Source: an uncultured Granulosicoccaceae bacterium (GTDB taxonomy: Bacteria > Pseudomonadota > Gammaproteobacteria > CALCKW01). Taken from it: a stretch of DNA of 64,000 nt. The translations under genes were made by a program, and so were the position numbers. Below, piece by piece: positions 53,628 through 63,174 of the stretch (position 1 is its first letter; each line of letters starts with the position of its first letter). A model generated the notes under the pieces. That model was not told where the DNA came from. It did no database searches and worked only from the letters and a program-made list of their open reading frames with translations. Location: the NCBI GenBank assembly GCA_937965695.1, contig CALCKW010000002.1, forward strand, positions 124,001-188,000, in the 5' to 3' direction.

Positions 53628-55751
53628 CTAAGTCTGACTCGCGGTCATTTCTCCCAGCAGCTTAGTCTGAGCGCTTTTGTCCAGCGCGTTATCTTGATCT
53701 CCAATTCGCTGCCAGCCTTCACTCTGCAGGCGCCAGGCGAAACCTTGATCTGCCAGCGGAGCAGTTAAGCCCTCGCGAATCACACGGGCTCGCAGCTTAG
53801 AAGATTTGATAGGAACGGCAATTTCCACGCGGTGATACAAATTTCGCGGCATCCAATCCGCGCTGCTGATATAGACAAGCTCATCACCGCCGCTGTGAAA
53901 ATTAAAAATGCGCGAATGCTCAAGGAATCGGCCCAACACAGAGATAACTCGAATGTTGTCTGACACACCCGGCACACCGGGCCGCAAACAGCAAATCCCT
54001 CGAACCACTATCTCGATTTCTACGCCGGCTTGAGAAGCGCGATACAGCTCCTCAATCAGACTTTGATCAACCAGCGAGTTCATGCGCAAGCGTATTCTCG
54101 CCTTTTTGCCCTGCCGCGCGTTGCTCACTTCTTGCGCAATTAATTTTGTACAGCGTCGATGCAAGTTGAAGGGCGCTTGCAGCAAACAGTTGAGTTTAAG
54201 CACCTTTCCCAGACCGGTTAGCTGGTTAAATATTTGATGAACATCGAATGTGATTTCTTCATCGGCCGTGATCAAACCAAAATCAGTGTAGGATTTTGCC
54301 GTGCCAGAGTGGTAATTACCTGTCCCTAAGTGAGCATAACGCACCAATTTTTCGTCTTCACGGCGCACAATCAAAGACATCTTTGCATGCGTTTTATACC
54401 CGACCACCCCGTACACCACTTGTATGCCCGCCCGCTGTAGCCTGGACGCTAGCTCAATATTGGCCTCCTCATCAAAACGGGCGCGCAACTCTATAACAGC
54501 GGTGACCTCTGTGCCGTTGCGCGCGGCATCAACAAGCGCATCAACAAATACCGAATCGGTACCGGTGCGGTAGAGCGTTTGCTTTATTGCGCAAACAGAC
54601 GGATCTCGCGCAGCTTGGCGCAGTAAATCCACCAAGGTACTAACTGATTGATAGGGGTGATGCAACAAGACATCGCGTTCTTTTAGCTGGTCAAAGAAAG
54701 TCTCTTTTCGCCGCAAACGTCTACCCGTTCCGGGCACAAAAGACTGAAACTTGAGATCAGGTCTATCAACCAGTTCAGACACGGCCACCAGTCGCCGTAA
54801 ATTGACAGGTCCGTGTACGCGGTAGAGATCAGCATTTTTGAGGCGGAACTGGCGCAGCAGAAAATCAGCGATAGCGGGTGGGCAATTGTCGGCAACTTCT
54901 AGCCGAACGACACTGCCGTAGTCACGTCCCTGCAATTCGCCCTCTAGAGCACGACGTAGATCAGCGACATCCTCTTCTGAGACATACAAGTCACTGTTGC
55001 GCGTTACTTTAAACTGGTAAACACCCTCAACAGACATCCCCTCAAACAACTGCGCTATTTCGGCGTGAATAACCGATGACAAGAAAACAAAAGAATGGGC
55101 ATGCCCAGAGACCGATTGCGGCAGAGGAATCACACGGGGTAAATGTCTAGGTGCGCGTAACAGGGCTAAACCTGAATTTCGACCAAACGCATCTTTGCCG
55201 TCCAGATTAACAATGAAATTTAGGCTTTTGTTGAGCAGATTTGGAAAAGGGTGTGCGGGATCGAGGCCCATGGGCGTGAGAACGGGCAACACATCGTTGC
55301 GAAAGTAATTTTCTACCCATTCACAGATTCCGTCGTCCCAGTCTTTGCGCCGCACGAACTGTATGCCCTCTTCTGCCAGAGCCGGTAGCAGTACATCACT
55401 CAATACTTCATATTGGCGAGCGACCAAGGCATGTGCCTCAGCGCTGACCAGACGCAATTGTTGTGAGGGGCTTAGCCCATCGCTGGCGGGCCCCGCCACA
55501 TCAGCGGTCAGCTGCTGCTTGAGACCAGCGACTCGAACTTCAAAAAATTCGTCCATATTGGACGCTGAGATGCAGAGGTATCTCAAGCGTTCCAACAGCG
55601 GCACGCTTGGTTCTAGCGACATTTCGAGCACGCGACGATGAAACTGCAACAGACTCAATTCACGGTTGTTATAGAGGCTCGGATCTCGTAGATCTTGATC
55701 GCCCACAATGACACTTTGTTCGTCGTTAGCAGAGAGCTTTTCTTGTGTCAT
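53628..55751 (-). CDS. ppk: Polyphosphate kinase 1
   Basis: The 707-residue enzyme has the four PPK1 domains. The N-terminal helices start with SLLQFHRRVLEMSLEPSVPL, the head domain includes LNFIVNLDGKDAFG, and the catalytic C1/C2 domains contain GYKTHAKMSLIVRREDEKLV with the autophosphorylated His and LEHSRIFNFHSGG with the second conserved His. The HLGTGNYHSGTAKSYTDFGL block is diagnostic. It polymerises ATP gamma-phosphate into polyphosphate at the membrane. It is divergent from the moeB-like gene across 191 bases. Confidence 0.96.
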   Translation of the reverse strand: MTQEKLSANDEQSVIVGDQDLRDPSLYNNRELSLLQFHRRVLEMSLEPSVPLLERLRYLCISASNMDEFFEVRVAGLKQQLTADVAGPASDGLSPSQQLRLVSAEAHALVARQYEVLSDVLLPALAEEGIQFVRRKDWDDGICEWVENYFRNDVLPVLTPMGLDPAHPFPNLLNKSLNFIVNLDGKDAFGRNSGLALLRAPRHLPRVIPLPQSVSGHAHSFVFLSSVIHAEIAQLFEGMSVEGVYQFKVTRNSDLYVSEEDVADLRRALEGELQGRDYGSVVRLEVADNCPPAIADFLLRQFRLKNADLYRVHGPVNLRRLVAVSELVDRPDLKFQSFVPGTGRRLRRKETFFDQLKERDVLLHHPYQSVSTLVDLLRQAARDPSVCAIKQTLYRTGTDSVFVDALVDAARNGTEVTAVIELRARFDEEANIELASRLQRAGIQVVYGVVGYKTHAKMSLIVRREDEKLVRYAHLGTGNYHSGTAKSYTDFGLITADEEITFDVHQIFNQLTGLGKVLKLNCLLQAPFNLHRRCTKLIAQEVSNARQGKKARIRLRMNSLVDQSLIEELYRASQAGVEIEIVVRGICCLRPGVPGVSDNIRVISVLGRFLEHSRIFNFHSGGDELVYISSADWMPRNLYHRVEIAVPIKSSKLRARVIREGLTAPLADQGFAWRLQSEGWQRIGDQDNALDKSAQTKLLGEMTASQT

Positions 55752-55942
55752 GGCGTCGAGTCACGTATTTATAGTGTTTGAATACAAAATGCAGCGCAAA
55801 TATCGTGCAAATCTTGCCACAAAAACCATGCAAATGAGGGATATTTACCATCTTCTCTGCAGTTGATGTGCAAATTTCAGCAAAGGTTTGCCTCGCAATT
55901 CTGGACTGCTAAAGTAGCTACAAACTTTCGGGCCAAACTACC

Positions 55943-56695
55943 ATGAACGACGATCAGCTGCTGCGCTACAGCAGACACATCAACCTCCCAGAAATTGGTT
56001 TTGAAGGACAGCAAGCCCTGCTTAACAGCCACGTTGTTGTGGTCGGTGCAGGCGGCCTTGGTTCGCCCATAGCGTTATACCTCGCAGCCGCAGGTGTGGG
56101 CCAACTCAGCTTGATCGATTTCGACAGCGTAGACGTCAGCAACCTACAGCGCCAAGTGGCCCACGCAAACAGTGACGTAGGCTCAGCTAAAGTGGAGTCG
56201 GCCCGAGACAGCGCACTGGCCATCAATCCGAGTATTGTTGTCAATGCGCACAACACAAAGCTCGATCTCAGCAACGCGGCCGAACTGCTCGGCAACGCGA
56301 CAGTCGTCGTGGATGCCAGTGATAATTTTAGCGTGCGCTACGCCGTAAATGACACCTGTGTTGCATTAAAAATACCGCTAGTTAGCGCTGCTGCGATTCG
56401 TCTTGAGGGGCAACTGAGCGTGTTCCGTAACGATCGCGACGATAGCCCCTGTTATCGATGCCTACACCCCAACGCCACCGACCAAGGTGACAGTTGCAGC
56501 CAATCAGGTGTGCTTGGCCCCGTCGTTGGTGTGATGGGCACATTGCAAGCTTTAGAAACCATAAAAGTCATCACTGGTTGTGGTGAAGACATGAGTGGCC
56601 AACTTTTATTGTTCGACGCCAGCTGTTGCGAGTGGACCAAGATGCGCCTGAACAAGCGCAGCGACTGCGCCATTTGTGCGCCCCGCGCAATTTGA
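55943..56695 (+). CDS. moeB: MoeB/ThiF-type sulfur-carrier adenylyltransferase
   Basis: The 250-residue E1-like protein has the nucleotide loop VVVGAGGLGSPIALYLAAAG, the conserved DFDSVDVSNLQRQVAH, DASDNFSVRYAVND and two zinc-binding pairs (CYRCLHP and CAICAP). The C-terminal GVLGPVVGVMGTLQALETIK matches MoeB-type enzymes. It lacks a rhodanese extension. It activates MoaD or ThiS C-termini with ATP; which one cannot be decided. In Pseudomonas its orthologue directly follows prmC; here ppx and ppk lie between. Confidence 0.85.
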   Translation: MNDDQLLRYSRHINLPEIGFEGQQALLNSHVVVVGAGGLGSPIALYLAAAGVGQLSLIDFDSVDVSNLQRQVAHANSDVGSAKVESARDSALAINPSIVVNAHNTKLDLSNAAELLGNATVVVDASDNFSVRYAVNDTCVALKIPLVSAAAIRLEGQLSVFRNDRDDSPCYRCLHPNATDQGDSCSQSGVLGPVVGVMGTLQALETIKVITGCGEDMSGQLLLFDASCCEWTKMRLNKRSDCAICAPRAI

Positions 56696-56914
56696 AGCAA
56701 AGGTAGCGCTCGAGGATAGACCTGCTTAGGGCGTGTACGCTCAATTTATGTCGTTTCGGCACAATACATGCGGTGCGATCAGATGAGCGATCACTAGATA
56801 AAGCAATGCTTAAAAGTTGTAAGAGCAGCCATCCAGCTGTTTGAGTGTTTTTAGGTGTGGCTTAGCACACGTGAGCGAATCTCGGCTGCATATTTTTAGC
56901 ATGGAGGCTATACG

Positions 56915-59900
56915 ATGTCAGTGCACAACCACACCAATACAAATCAGGTAGAAGCAATGAATCAGGACGTAATTGAGCGAATCCTAGCGGACGCCAATAA
57001 GACAATTCCTGCACGGCAGCGCCAACTGCTCACTGATTTTGTCTCCCGCTACTACCAAACAGTGCCGTCGGAAGACTTACAGCAGCGAGCCATTTCAGAG
57101 TTACGCAGCGTGGCATTGACCCACTGGCAATTGGGGCTTACGCGAACGCCAGGCAGTACTCTGTTACGGGTCTACAACCCCGAACCAGAGACGCACGGCT
57201 GGCAGTCGACACACACCATTGTCGAAGTTGTGCTGGATGATCGCCCCTTTATTGTTGATAGTATGCGCAACGCCGCTGCCAGTCAGGGCTTGACGGTACA
57301 TTTAACCATTCACCCAGTCTTGCAAATTGAACGCAATGAGAGTGGCGAAGTCACAGGTGTGCACGAGCGAGCAACTAAGAACAGCCAGCGCGAAGCTTAT
57401 CTGCAACTGCATGTGGACAAGCGCACGGGGGAAGACGAGCTGAGAACTTTACATCGCGAGTTTTCGACGGTGTTAGCAGACGTAGAGGCGGCAACCAACG
57501 ATTGGCCTGCCATGGTCGATTTCGCCCGCGATACAACCGCTAAACTGGCGACATTTGCAGAAGGCCGAAGCGGCATTCAAGAAGCGGCTGCATTTCTAGA
57601 TTGGCTGGCAGACGGGCATTTTACCTTTCTAAGCTGCTGTGAGTTTTTGCCCAGCGGCGACAGCTTTAAAGTGCACAAGCCGAGTTCACTCGGTTTATTA
57701 AATTCGAAACGCAAGGGCGGCGCTCCGCGTCCTCAAGATTTTGTCCCTGTCAACGCAGCAGAGTTCTCTGATTCGGACAAGGCGATCGCTGTCACTAAAT
57801 CAAACTTGCGCTCTACGGTGCATCGAGATTCTAAACTCGATTTGATAACAATTAGCCTCTACGACAAAAGCGGTAATGTGTCTGCCAAGCGTTGCTTTTT
57901 AGGCTTGCTTACATCGGCGGCTTACCGCCATTTGACGGCTAACATCCCCATGTTGTCAGCACGTACGGCACGCGTTATCAGCACCGCTGAACTTCCAGAG
58001 GGATCGCACGACGAGAAAGCCCTAGTAGATATCCTAGAGACTTTTCCCCGCGATCTCGTGATGCAATGCGACACCGATGATCTGAGCACCATTGCCATTG
58101 GTATTCTTGGTTTACAAGAACGTCAGCGTGTGCGCTTATTTGGCCAACGCGATCGATTCGGTCGTTTTTACAATTGTTTAGTTTATATCCCACGCGACAA
58201 ATACGGTCGCGAATTGCGATTGGCGGTTCAAGATGTACTAGCGCAAGCGCTGCACGCAACCGAAGTCGAGTTTGATACGCAGTTTTCATCCAATTCAGCA
58301 TTGGCGCGCATCAATTATGTTATTTGGAATGACCCTTCAAAAGATACGTCGAAAATCGACTGGGCGGCATTGGAACAGAAGATAGTCGAAATAGCACACG
58401 GCTGGGACGAACAACTCACGGATGCTGTTCGCGATCACTTTGGTGACGAAATCGGCAACAACTTACTGCGTAAATATGAGGGTGCTTTTGCCTCTGGTTA
58501 CAAAGGCGCCTACCCAGCAGGCAACGCCGTGTGGGACATTGTCCGCATGGAAAAGCTCGTGGCGGAAAACGACATCGGTATGCGATTTTTCCGCCCACCG
58601 CTGGCAGATGCTTCACTGGTGCATTTCAAAATCTACGCACCCGAGAACCCCGTCATACTGTCTGACGTATTGCCTGTTCTCGAAAATATGGGCCTTCGTG
58701 TTGAAGGCGAAAATCCGCACGTTGTGGAGAGTGCAGGTGGCAACAACTATTGGATGCATGAATTCATGTTGCGCTCAAGAGACGGTGCCACGATTGACCC
58801 AGAACTCAGTGCTGATCGTTTTATGGAGTGCTTTGAGGGCGTATGGCACGGTGAGGTTGAGAACGACAGCTTTAACCGATTGATCCTCGCAGCTGATGCC
58901 AGTTCACGCGACACGGTAGTGGTACGTGCGCTTTGTAAATACATGCTGCAAATCCGGCTGCCTTTTTCAGAAGGTTACATCGCTGACAGCTTGTGTGATA
59001 ACCCAGAGATCGCCCGCACCTTGATCTCCCTATTTCAAGCCCGTTTCGATCCTGAGTGCAGCGAAGGCTCGCCAGCAAAGGTAGAAATTCTGCAATCAAC
59101 GCTCGATGCTCAGCTAGAAGACGTTGCAAGCTTGGATCAGGATCGCATCCTTCGTGCTTTTCGCAACCTGATTGAAGCAACCTTGCGCACTAACCACTAC
59201 CAGCGTGATAGTAACGGAGAATTTAAAGAATACTTATCCTTTAAACTTGACACTAGTCACATAGATGGCATTCCACTTCCCCGCCCCAAATACGAAATAT
59301 TCGTCTGTTCGCCTCGCATGGAAGGTGTACATCTGCGCGGAGGCAGTGTTGCCCGTGGTGGCTTGCGCTGGTCCGATCGGCGCGAGGATTTTCGCACCGA
59401 GATTTTGGGTTTAGTCAAAGCGCAGATGGTCAAGAATGCTGTTATTGTGCCGGTGGGCTCTAAGGGCGGCTTTATTCTCAAAAAATCTCCGGCCTCTAGT
59501 GACCGCGAGGCTTTCTTGACCGAAGGTATCGCCTGCTATAAAACGTTTCTTCGTGGCCTACTGGATATCACAGATAACCTCGTAGAAGGCGAAGTGGTTC
59601 CACCCAAAGAAGTGATTCGCTACGATGGCGACGACCCCTACCTTGTGGTTGCAGCCGACAAGGGCACTGCGACCTTTTCAGATTATGCCAACGCTGTCTC
59701 TGCAGAGTATGGCTTCTGGTTGGGCGATGCCTTTGCGTCAGGAGGCTCAAACGGATACGACCACAAAGGAATGGGCATAACAGCCCGTGGGGCTTGGGAA
59801 TCCGTTAAACGTCATTTCCGTGAAATGGACATAGACACTCAAAGCACGGACTTCACGGTGGTTGGCGTTGGTGACATGGCCGGTGACGTATTTGGCAACG

Positions 59901-61768
59901 GTATGCTTTTGTCAGAACACATTCAGCTCGTTGCAGCCTTTAACCATATGCATATATTTATCGACCCCACCCCCGATGCGGCTAGCAGCTTTAAAGAACG
60001 TGAAAGATTATTCGCGCTGCCGCGTTCCAGCTGGAGCGACTACAACAGTAAACTGATCAGCAAAGGTGGCGCTATTTTTGAGCGCAGCGCTAAGTCGATC
60101 AGCTTGACACCAGAAATCAAAAAAGCGTTGGGAATTGATGTGGACAAGATGACGCCTACAGAGCTCATCAACGGTATATTAAAAGCACCCGTTGATTTGT
60201 TTTGGAACGGTGGCATTGGAACCTACATTAAAGCCAGCAGTGAAACCCATGCCGATGCAGCAGACCGAGCTAATGACTCCACGCGCGTCAACGGCAACGA
60301 ACTTCGTTGTCGTGTCATCGGTGAAGGTGGCAATTTAGGTGCGACGCAGAACGGCCGCATTGAATTCGCTGAACAAGGTGGCAAGCATAACTACACTGAT
60401 GCCATCGATAATTCGGCCGGTGTGGACTGTTCAGACCATGAGGTCAATATTAAAATATTGCTCGATCAGGTGGTTTCACAAGGCGAATTGACTGAGAAAC
60501 AGCGAAACGCAACACTCGAATCAATGACCGATGAAGTGGGCCTATTGGTTTTGCAAGATAACTATCAGCAGACGCAGTGTATTAGTGTCGCAGCGTCACA
60601 AGCACCCGAGCTCATGGATGAGCACTCCCGCTTTATGCAGCACTTAGAAGGCGCTGGACTGCTCAATCGAGAAATCGAGTACCTGCCCGACAATGAAAAA
60701 GTAGCCGAGCGCTTAGCAGCCGACAAAGGCATGACGAGGCCTGAACTATCCGTGCTGGTCTCCTACGCCAAAATGACCATGTACGAGCAACTGCTTGCCA
60801 GCGAGGTACCGGATGATCCATGGCTAGAGCAAACATTGCTTGAGTACTTTCCCGCCCTTTTGGCTGAACGCTACCCCGAGCAGTTGAAATCTCATCGTCT
60901 GCGCCGAGAGATCATTGCTACGGTGTTGACCAATGAAATTGTCAACCGTATGGGGCCTAGCTTTGCATTTCGAATGATGGATGAGCTCGGTTCTAGCTCG
61001 GCAGAACTCGCCACAGCATTTGTCGTGTGCAAAGAGCTTTTTGATATGCTTGATATCTGGACACAGATAGAAGAGTTGGACAATCAGGTGTCGACTAAAA
61101 CGCAAACAGACCTTTTGATTTTGGTCCGAGGCCTAATGGAACGTTCTGTCCATTGGCTAATCCGCTCTCGTCGCGCCAGTCAAACTATCGGTGATGTGGT
61201 GCTCTTGTACCGCCGTGACATTCTTGCGTTGACAGCTGCACTGCCTGATCCCTTGACACCGGCTAATCGGTCGTCTTTAAATTCGCGCGTACAGGCTTTT
61301 GTCAAACAAGGCGTTTCAGAGTCTTTGGCGACGACAGCAAGCAATGTCATACCGCTTTCATCGGCATTTGATATCAGCGAAGTAGCGCACAACGGCGATG
61401 CCGATGTGGAAATGGTCGCCAGTATCTATTTTGAGCTGGGCGCGGCCCTCGACCTGCAGTGGCTGCGTGACCAGATAGCCGAAATTCCGGTGGGCAATCG
61501 CTGGCACGCGCTGGCCAAATCGAGGCTACGTGCTGACCTTCACAACCAACAGCGTAAATTAGCAGCAGAGGTTTTAACCTGCAAAGCGGGTAAGGCAAAT
61601 GCCAAGACACGCTTAAAGCACTGGTGCACAGCAGGTGAAGCTGACCAGCTGGCTTATCACCGTTTGATGGGAGAAGTAAAAGCAGCTGGAGCGACCGACT
61701 TTGCCATGTTATCGGTAGCCGTCAACGAGGTACACAGCTTGCTGCAGACGACAGCCGCTATCGACTAG
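56915..61768 (+). CDS. gdhB: Large NAD-specific glutamate dehydrogenase (about 180 kDa)
   Basis: The 1617-residue enzyme starts at an ATG preceded by GGAGG. The first ~700 residues are ACT-like regulatory regions (VEVVLDDRPFIVDSMRNAAA). The catalytic core follows: HLRGGSVARGGLRWSDRRED, GSKGGFILKK with K850, and the NAD-binding part TVVGVGDMAGDVFGNGMLLS. It oxidatively deaminates glutamate to 2-oxoglutarate, feeding the TCA cycle during amino-acid catabolism. The protein is complete and in the expected size range. A good terminator follows. A shadow ORF set on both strands is ignored. Confidence 0.95.
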   Translation: MSVHNHTNTNQVEAMNQDVIERILADANKTIPARQRQLLTDFVSRYYQTVPSEDLQQRAISELRSVALTHWQLGLTRTPGSTLLRVYNPEPETHGWQSTHTIVEVVLDDRPFIVDSMRNAAASQGLTVHLTIHPVLQIERNESGEVTGVHERATKNSQREAYLQLHVDKRTGEDELRTLHREFSTVLADVEAATNDWPAMVDFARDTTAKLATFAEGRSGIQEAAAFLDWLADGHFTFLSCCEFLPSGDSFKVHKPSSLGLLNSKRKGGAPRPQDFVPVNAAEFSDSDKAIAVTKSNLRSTVHRDSKLDLITISLYDKSGNVSAKRCFLGLLTSAAYRHLTANIPMLSARTARVISTAELPEGSHDEKALVDILETFPRDLVMQCDTDDLSTIAIGILGLQERQRVRLFGQRDRFGRFYNCLVYIPRDKYGRELRLAVQDVLAQALHATEVEFDTQFSSNSALARINYVIWNDPSKDTSKIDWAALEQKIVEIAHGWDEQLTDAVRDHFGDEIGNNLLRKYEGAFASGYKGAYPAGNAVWDIVRMEKLVAENDIGMRFFRPPLADASLVHFKIYAPENPVILSDVLPVLENMGLRVEGENPHVVESAGGNNYWMHEFMLRSRDGATIDPELSADRFMECFEGVWHGEVENDSFNRLILAADASSRDTVVVRALCKYMLQIRLPFSEGYIADSLCDNPEIARTLISLFQARFDPECSEGSPAKVEILQSTLDAQLEDVASLDQDRILRAFRNLIEATLRTNHYQRDSNGEFKEYLSFKLDTSHIDGIPLPRPKYEIFVCSPRMEGVHLRGGSVARGGLRWSDRREDFRTEILGLVKAQMVKNAVIVPVGSKGGFILKKSPASSDREAFLTEGIACYKTFLRGLLDITDNLVEGEVVPPKEVIRYDGDDPYLVVAADKGTATFSDYANAVSAEYGFWLGDAFASGGSNGYDHKGMGITARGAWESVKRHFREMDIDTQSTDFTVVGVGDMAGDVFGNGMLLSEHIQLVAAFNHMHIFIDPTPDAASSFKERERLFALPRSSWSDYNSKLISKGGAIFERSAKSISLTPEIKKALGIDVDKMTPTELINGILKAPVDLFWNGGIGTYIKASSETHADAADRANDSTRVNGNELRCRVIGEGGNLGATQNGRIEFAEQGGKHNYTDAIDNSAGVDCSDHEVNIKILLDQVVSQGELTEKQRNATLESMTDEVGLLVLQDNYQQTQCISVAASQAPELMDEHSRFMQHLEGAGLLNREIEYLPDNEKVAERLAADKGMTRPELSVLVSYAKMTMYEQLLASEVPDDPWLEQTLLEYFPALLAERYPEQLKSHRLRREIIATVLTNEIVNRMGPSFAFRMMDELGSSSAELATAFVVCKELFDMLDIWTQIEELDNQVSTKTQTDLLILVRGLMERSVHWLIRSRRASQTIGDVVLLYRRDILALTAALPDPLTPANRSSLNSRVQAFVKQGVSESLATTASNVIPLSSAFDISEVAHNGDADVEMVASIYFELGAALDLQWLRDQIAEIPVGNRWHALAKSRLRADLHNQQRKLAAEVLTCKAGKANAKTRLKHWCTAGEADQLAYHRLMGEVKAAGATDFAMLSVAVNEVHSLLQTTAAID

Positions 61769-61790
61769 CTAGGCCTCGGCACGACAATAG

Positions 61791-61823
61791 ACCACTGGTG
61801 CACTCGGCAACAGTGGTTTTTTT
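61791..61823 (+). terminator. Terminator after NAD-glutamate dehydrogenase
   Basis: ACCACTG (61791-61797) and CAGTGGT (61811-61817) form a seven-base stem with a 13-base loop, followed by six further T residues. It lies 22 bases after the stop codon. Confidence 0.85.
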
Positions 61824-61889
61824 ATGGCCACAACTTCATCCGGAGGCAATTGAAATTACAAAAGCTCGTCACAAGCTTTAAAATGGGCA

Positions 61890-62504
61890 ATGAGCAAAAT
61901 TATTGTGCCTGCAGCACCCTGCTACCACCTTCTTGAAATCAAACGCAGCAAGTTTCATTGCCACGTCGAGAGAGCGGACAAACCCGAAGATGCCCAGCGA
62001 TTAATCGCGCGTTTGCGTCAGCATTACCCGGAGGCAAATCATGTGTGCTCTGCTTTTATCGCGGGCAGAGTCGGCAACACGACCGAAATAGGTTGCTCCG
62101 ATGATGGCGAACCTTCAGGCACCGCTGGCAAACCCATGCTAAACGTATTGATGCACGGAGAAATATCGTTTGTCGTTGCGGCAGTCGCCAGAATATTTGG
62201 TGGCACCAAACTGGGCACTGGAGGTTTAGCGAGAGCCTACGGTGGCGCTGTCACTGAGGCGATGGCGCTTGTGCAAATAGAAGAGCAACGTATTCTCACC
62301 ACAGCTCGCTTCTCCATTCCCTACGCCTTTGAGGCACAAGCAAGACACCTGCTGCATAAACACGAAGGCGAATTGCAGTCTGCTGGCTACGGAGAAAAAG
62401 TGACCATGAGTATTGCCATCAGTGCCAGTACCCTGCCGCTCTTCTCAGCGGAACTCCGTGACACCAGCGGAGGACAGTGTGAACAGCTGATGCCTGGCGA
62501 ATGA
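61890..62504 (+). CDS. yigZ: YigZ / IMPACT family protein
   Basis: The 204-residue protein shows the IMPACT domain: SKFHCHVERADKPEDAQRLI, then HVCSAFIAGRVGN, SDDGEPSGTAGKPMLNVLM and VAAVARIFGGTKLGTGGLAR, followed by a C-terminal DUF1949-type domain. The fold resembles ribosomal S5 domain 2 and elongation factor domains; the biological role is unclear, with links to stress and translation proposed. It is a stand-alone gene. Confidence 0.92.
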   Translation: MSKIIVPAAPCYHLLEIKRSKFHCHVERADKPEDAQRLIARLRQHYPEANHVCSAFIAGRVGNTTEIGCSDDGEPSGTAGKPMLNVLMHGEISFVVAAVARIFGGTKLGTGGLARAYGGAVTEAMALVQIEEQRILTTARFSIPYAFEAQARHLLHKHEGELQSAGYGEKVTMSIAISASTLPLFSAELRDTSGGQCEQLMPGE

Positions 62505-62661
62505 ATTTAACACACGGAACAAATATAACGGCTCCGCTGTCCCACTGAACATTGCACCATCGTTATAACAGTGACCGGTTTTTTTGCGATGCTGTCTATC
62601 GCGCCCAGGGTCTTATAATTGCATTTGACAGAACACTATTTCCACCACATTTGAGTTTGCG

Positions 62662-63174
62662 TTGAGCGAAGAAAACACGACCAAAAGCACAGGACTAACC
62701 TTTTTTATCTTGATGTGGGTGGTTTTATTTGGTCTTGCCCTTGTGCTTTTCGACAACCTTATCTCTGAGAGACAAAACCCTAATAGCTCACCTGTGAGCC
62801 GCCTCAATGGTGAACAACAGGAGGTGGTGCTGCGCCGGAACTCTCAAGGGCATTTTGTTGCCACGGGTGTCGTCAATAACAGCAAAGTGGTGTTTATGGT
62901 CGATACAGGTGCCACCGATGTGGTGCTTGGCGAAGCTACCGCCCGGCGTGCAGGGCTTAAAAAGGGATCCGGCGGTTTAGCCAACACTGCAAATGGTGTG
63001 ATCACTGTATACGACACACGAATCGACACGCTGCGACTTGGCGACATTACACTGCACAACGTCGAAGCCAGCATTAATCCACACATGGATGATGAGCAGG
63101 CCTTGCTTGGAATGAGTTTTTTGGGTCAGCTCGAAATGCTACAAAAAAATAACACACTGACCCTACGTTATTAA
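62662..63174 (+). CDS. Membrane-anchored retropepsin-like aspartic protease (clan AA)
   Basis: The 170-residue protein appears to start at a TTG (62662), as no ATG precedes the membrane helix (residues ~10-32). After a short linker comes one pepsin-like lobe: FMVDTGATDVVLG with catalytic D81-T82-G83, and the C-terminal LLGMSFLGQLEML hydrophobic-hydrophobic-Gly motif. Such proteases (TIGR02281-type) act as dimers, with the domain facing the periplasm. Substrates are not known. It overlaps the EamA gene tail-to-tail by four bases. Confidence 0.87.
   Translation: MSEENTTKSTGLTFFILMWVVLFGLALVLFDNLISERQNPNSSPVSRLNGEQQEVVLRRNSQGHFVATGVVNNSKVVFMVDTGATDVVLGEATARRAGLKKGSGGLANTANGVITVYDTRIDTLRLGDITLHNVEASINPHMDDEQALLGMSFLGQLEMLQKNNTLTLRY

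Noticed and set aside
61791..61823. Inverted repeat considered as a mobile-element end
   Set aside because: A T-rich tail follows and it sits right after a stop codon; a terminator explains it fully.
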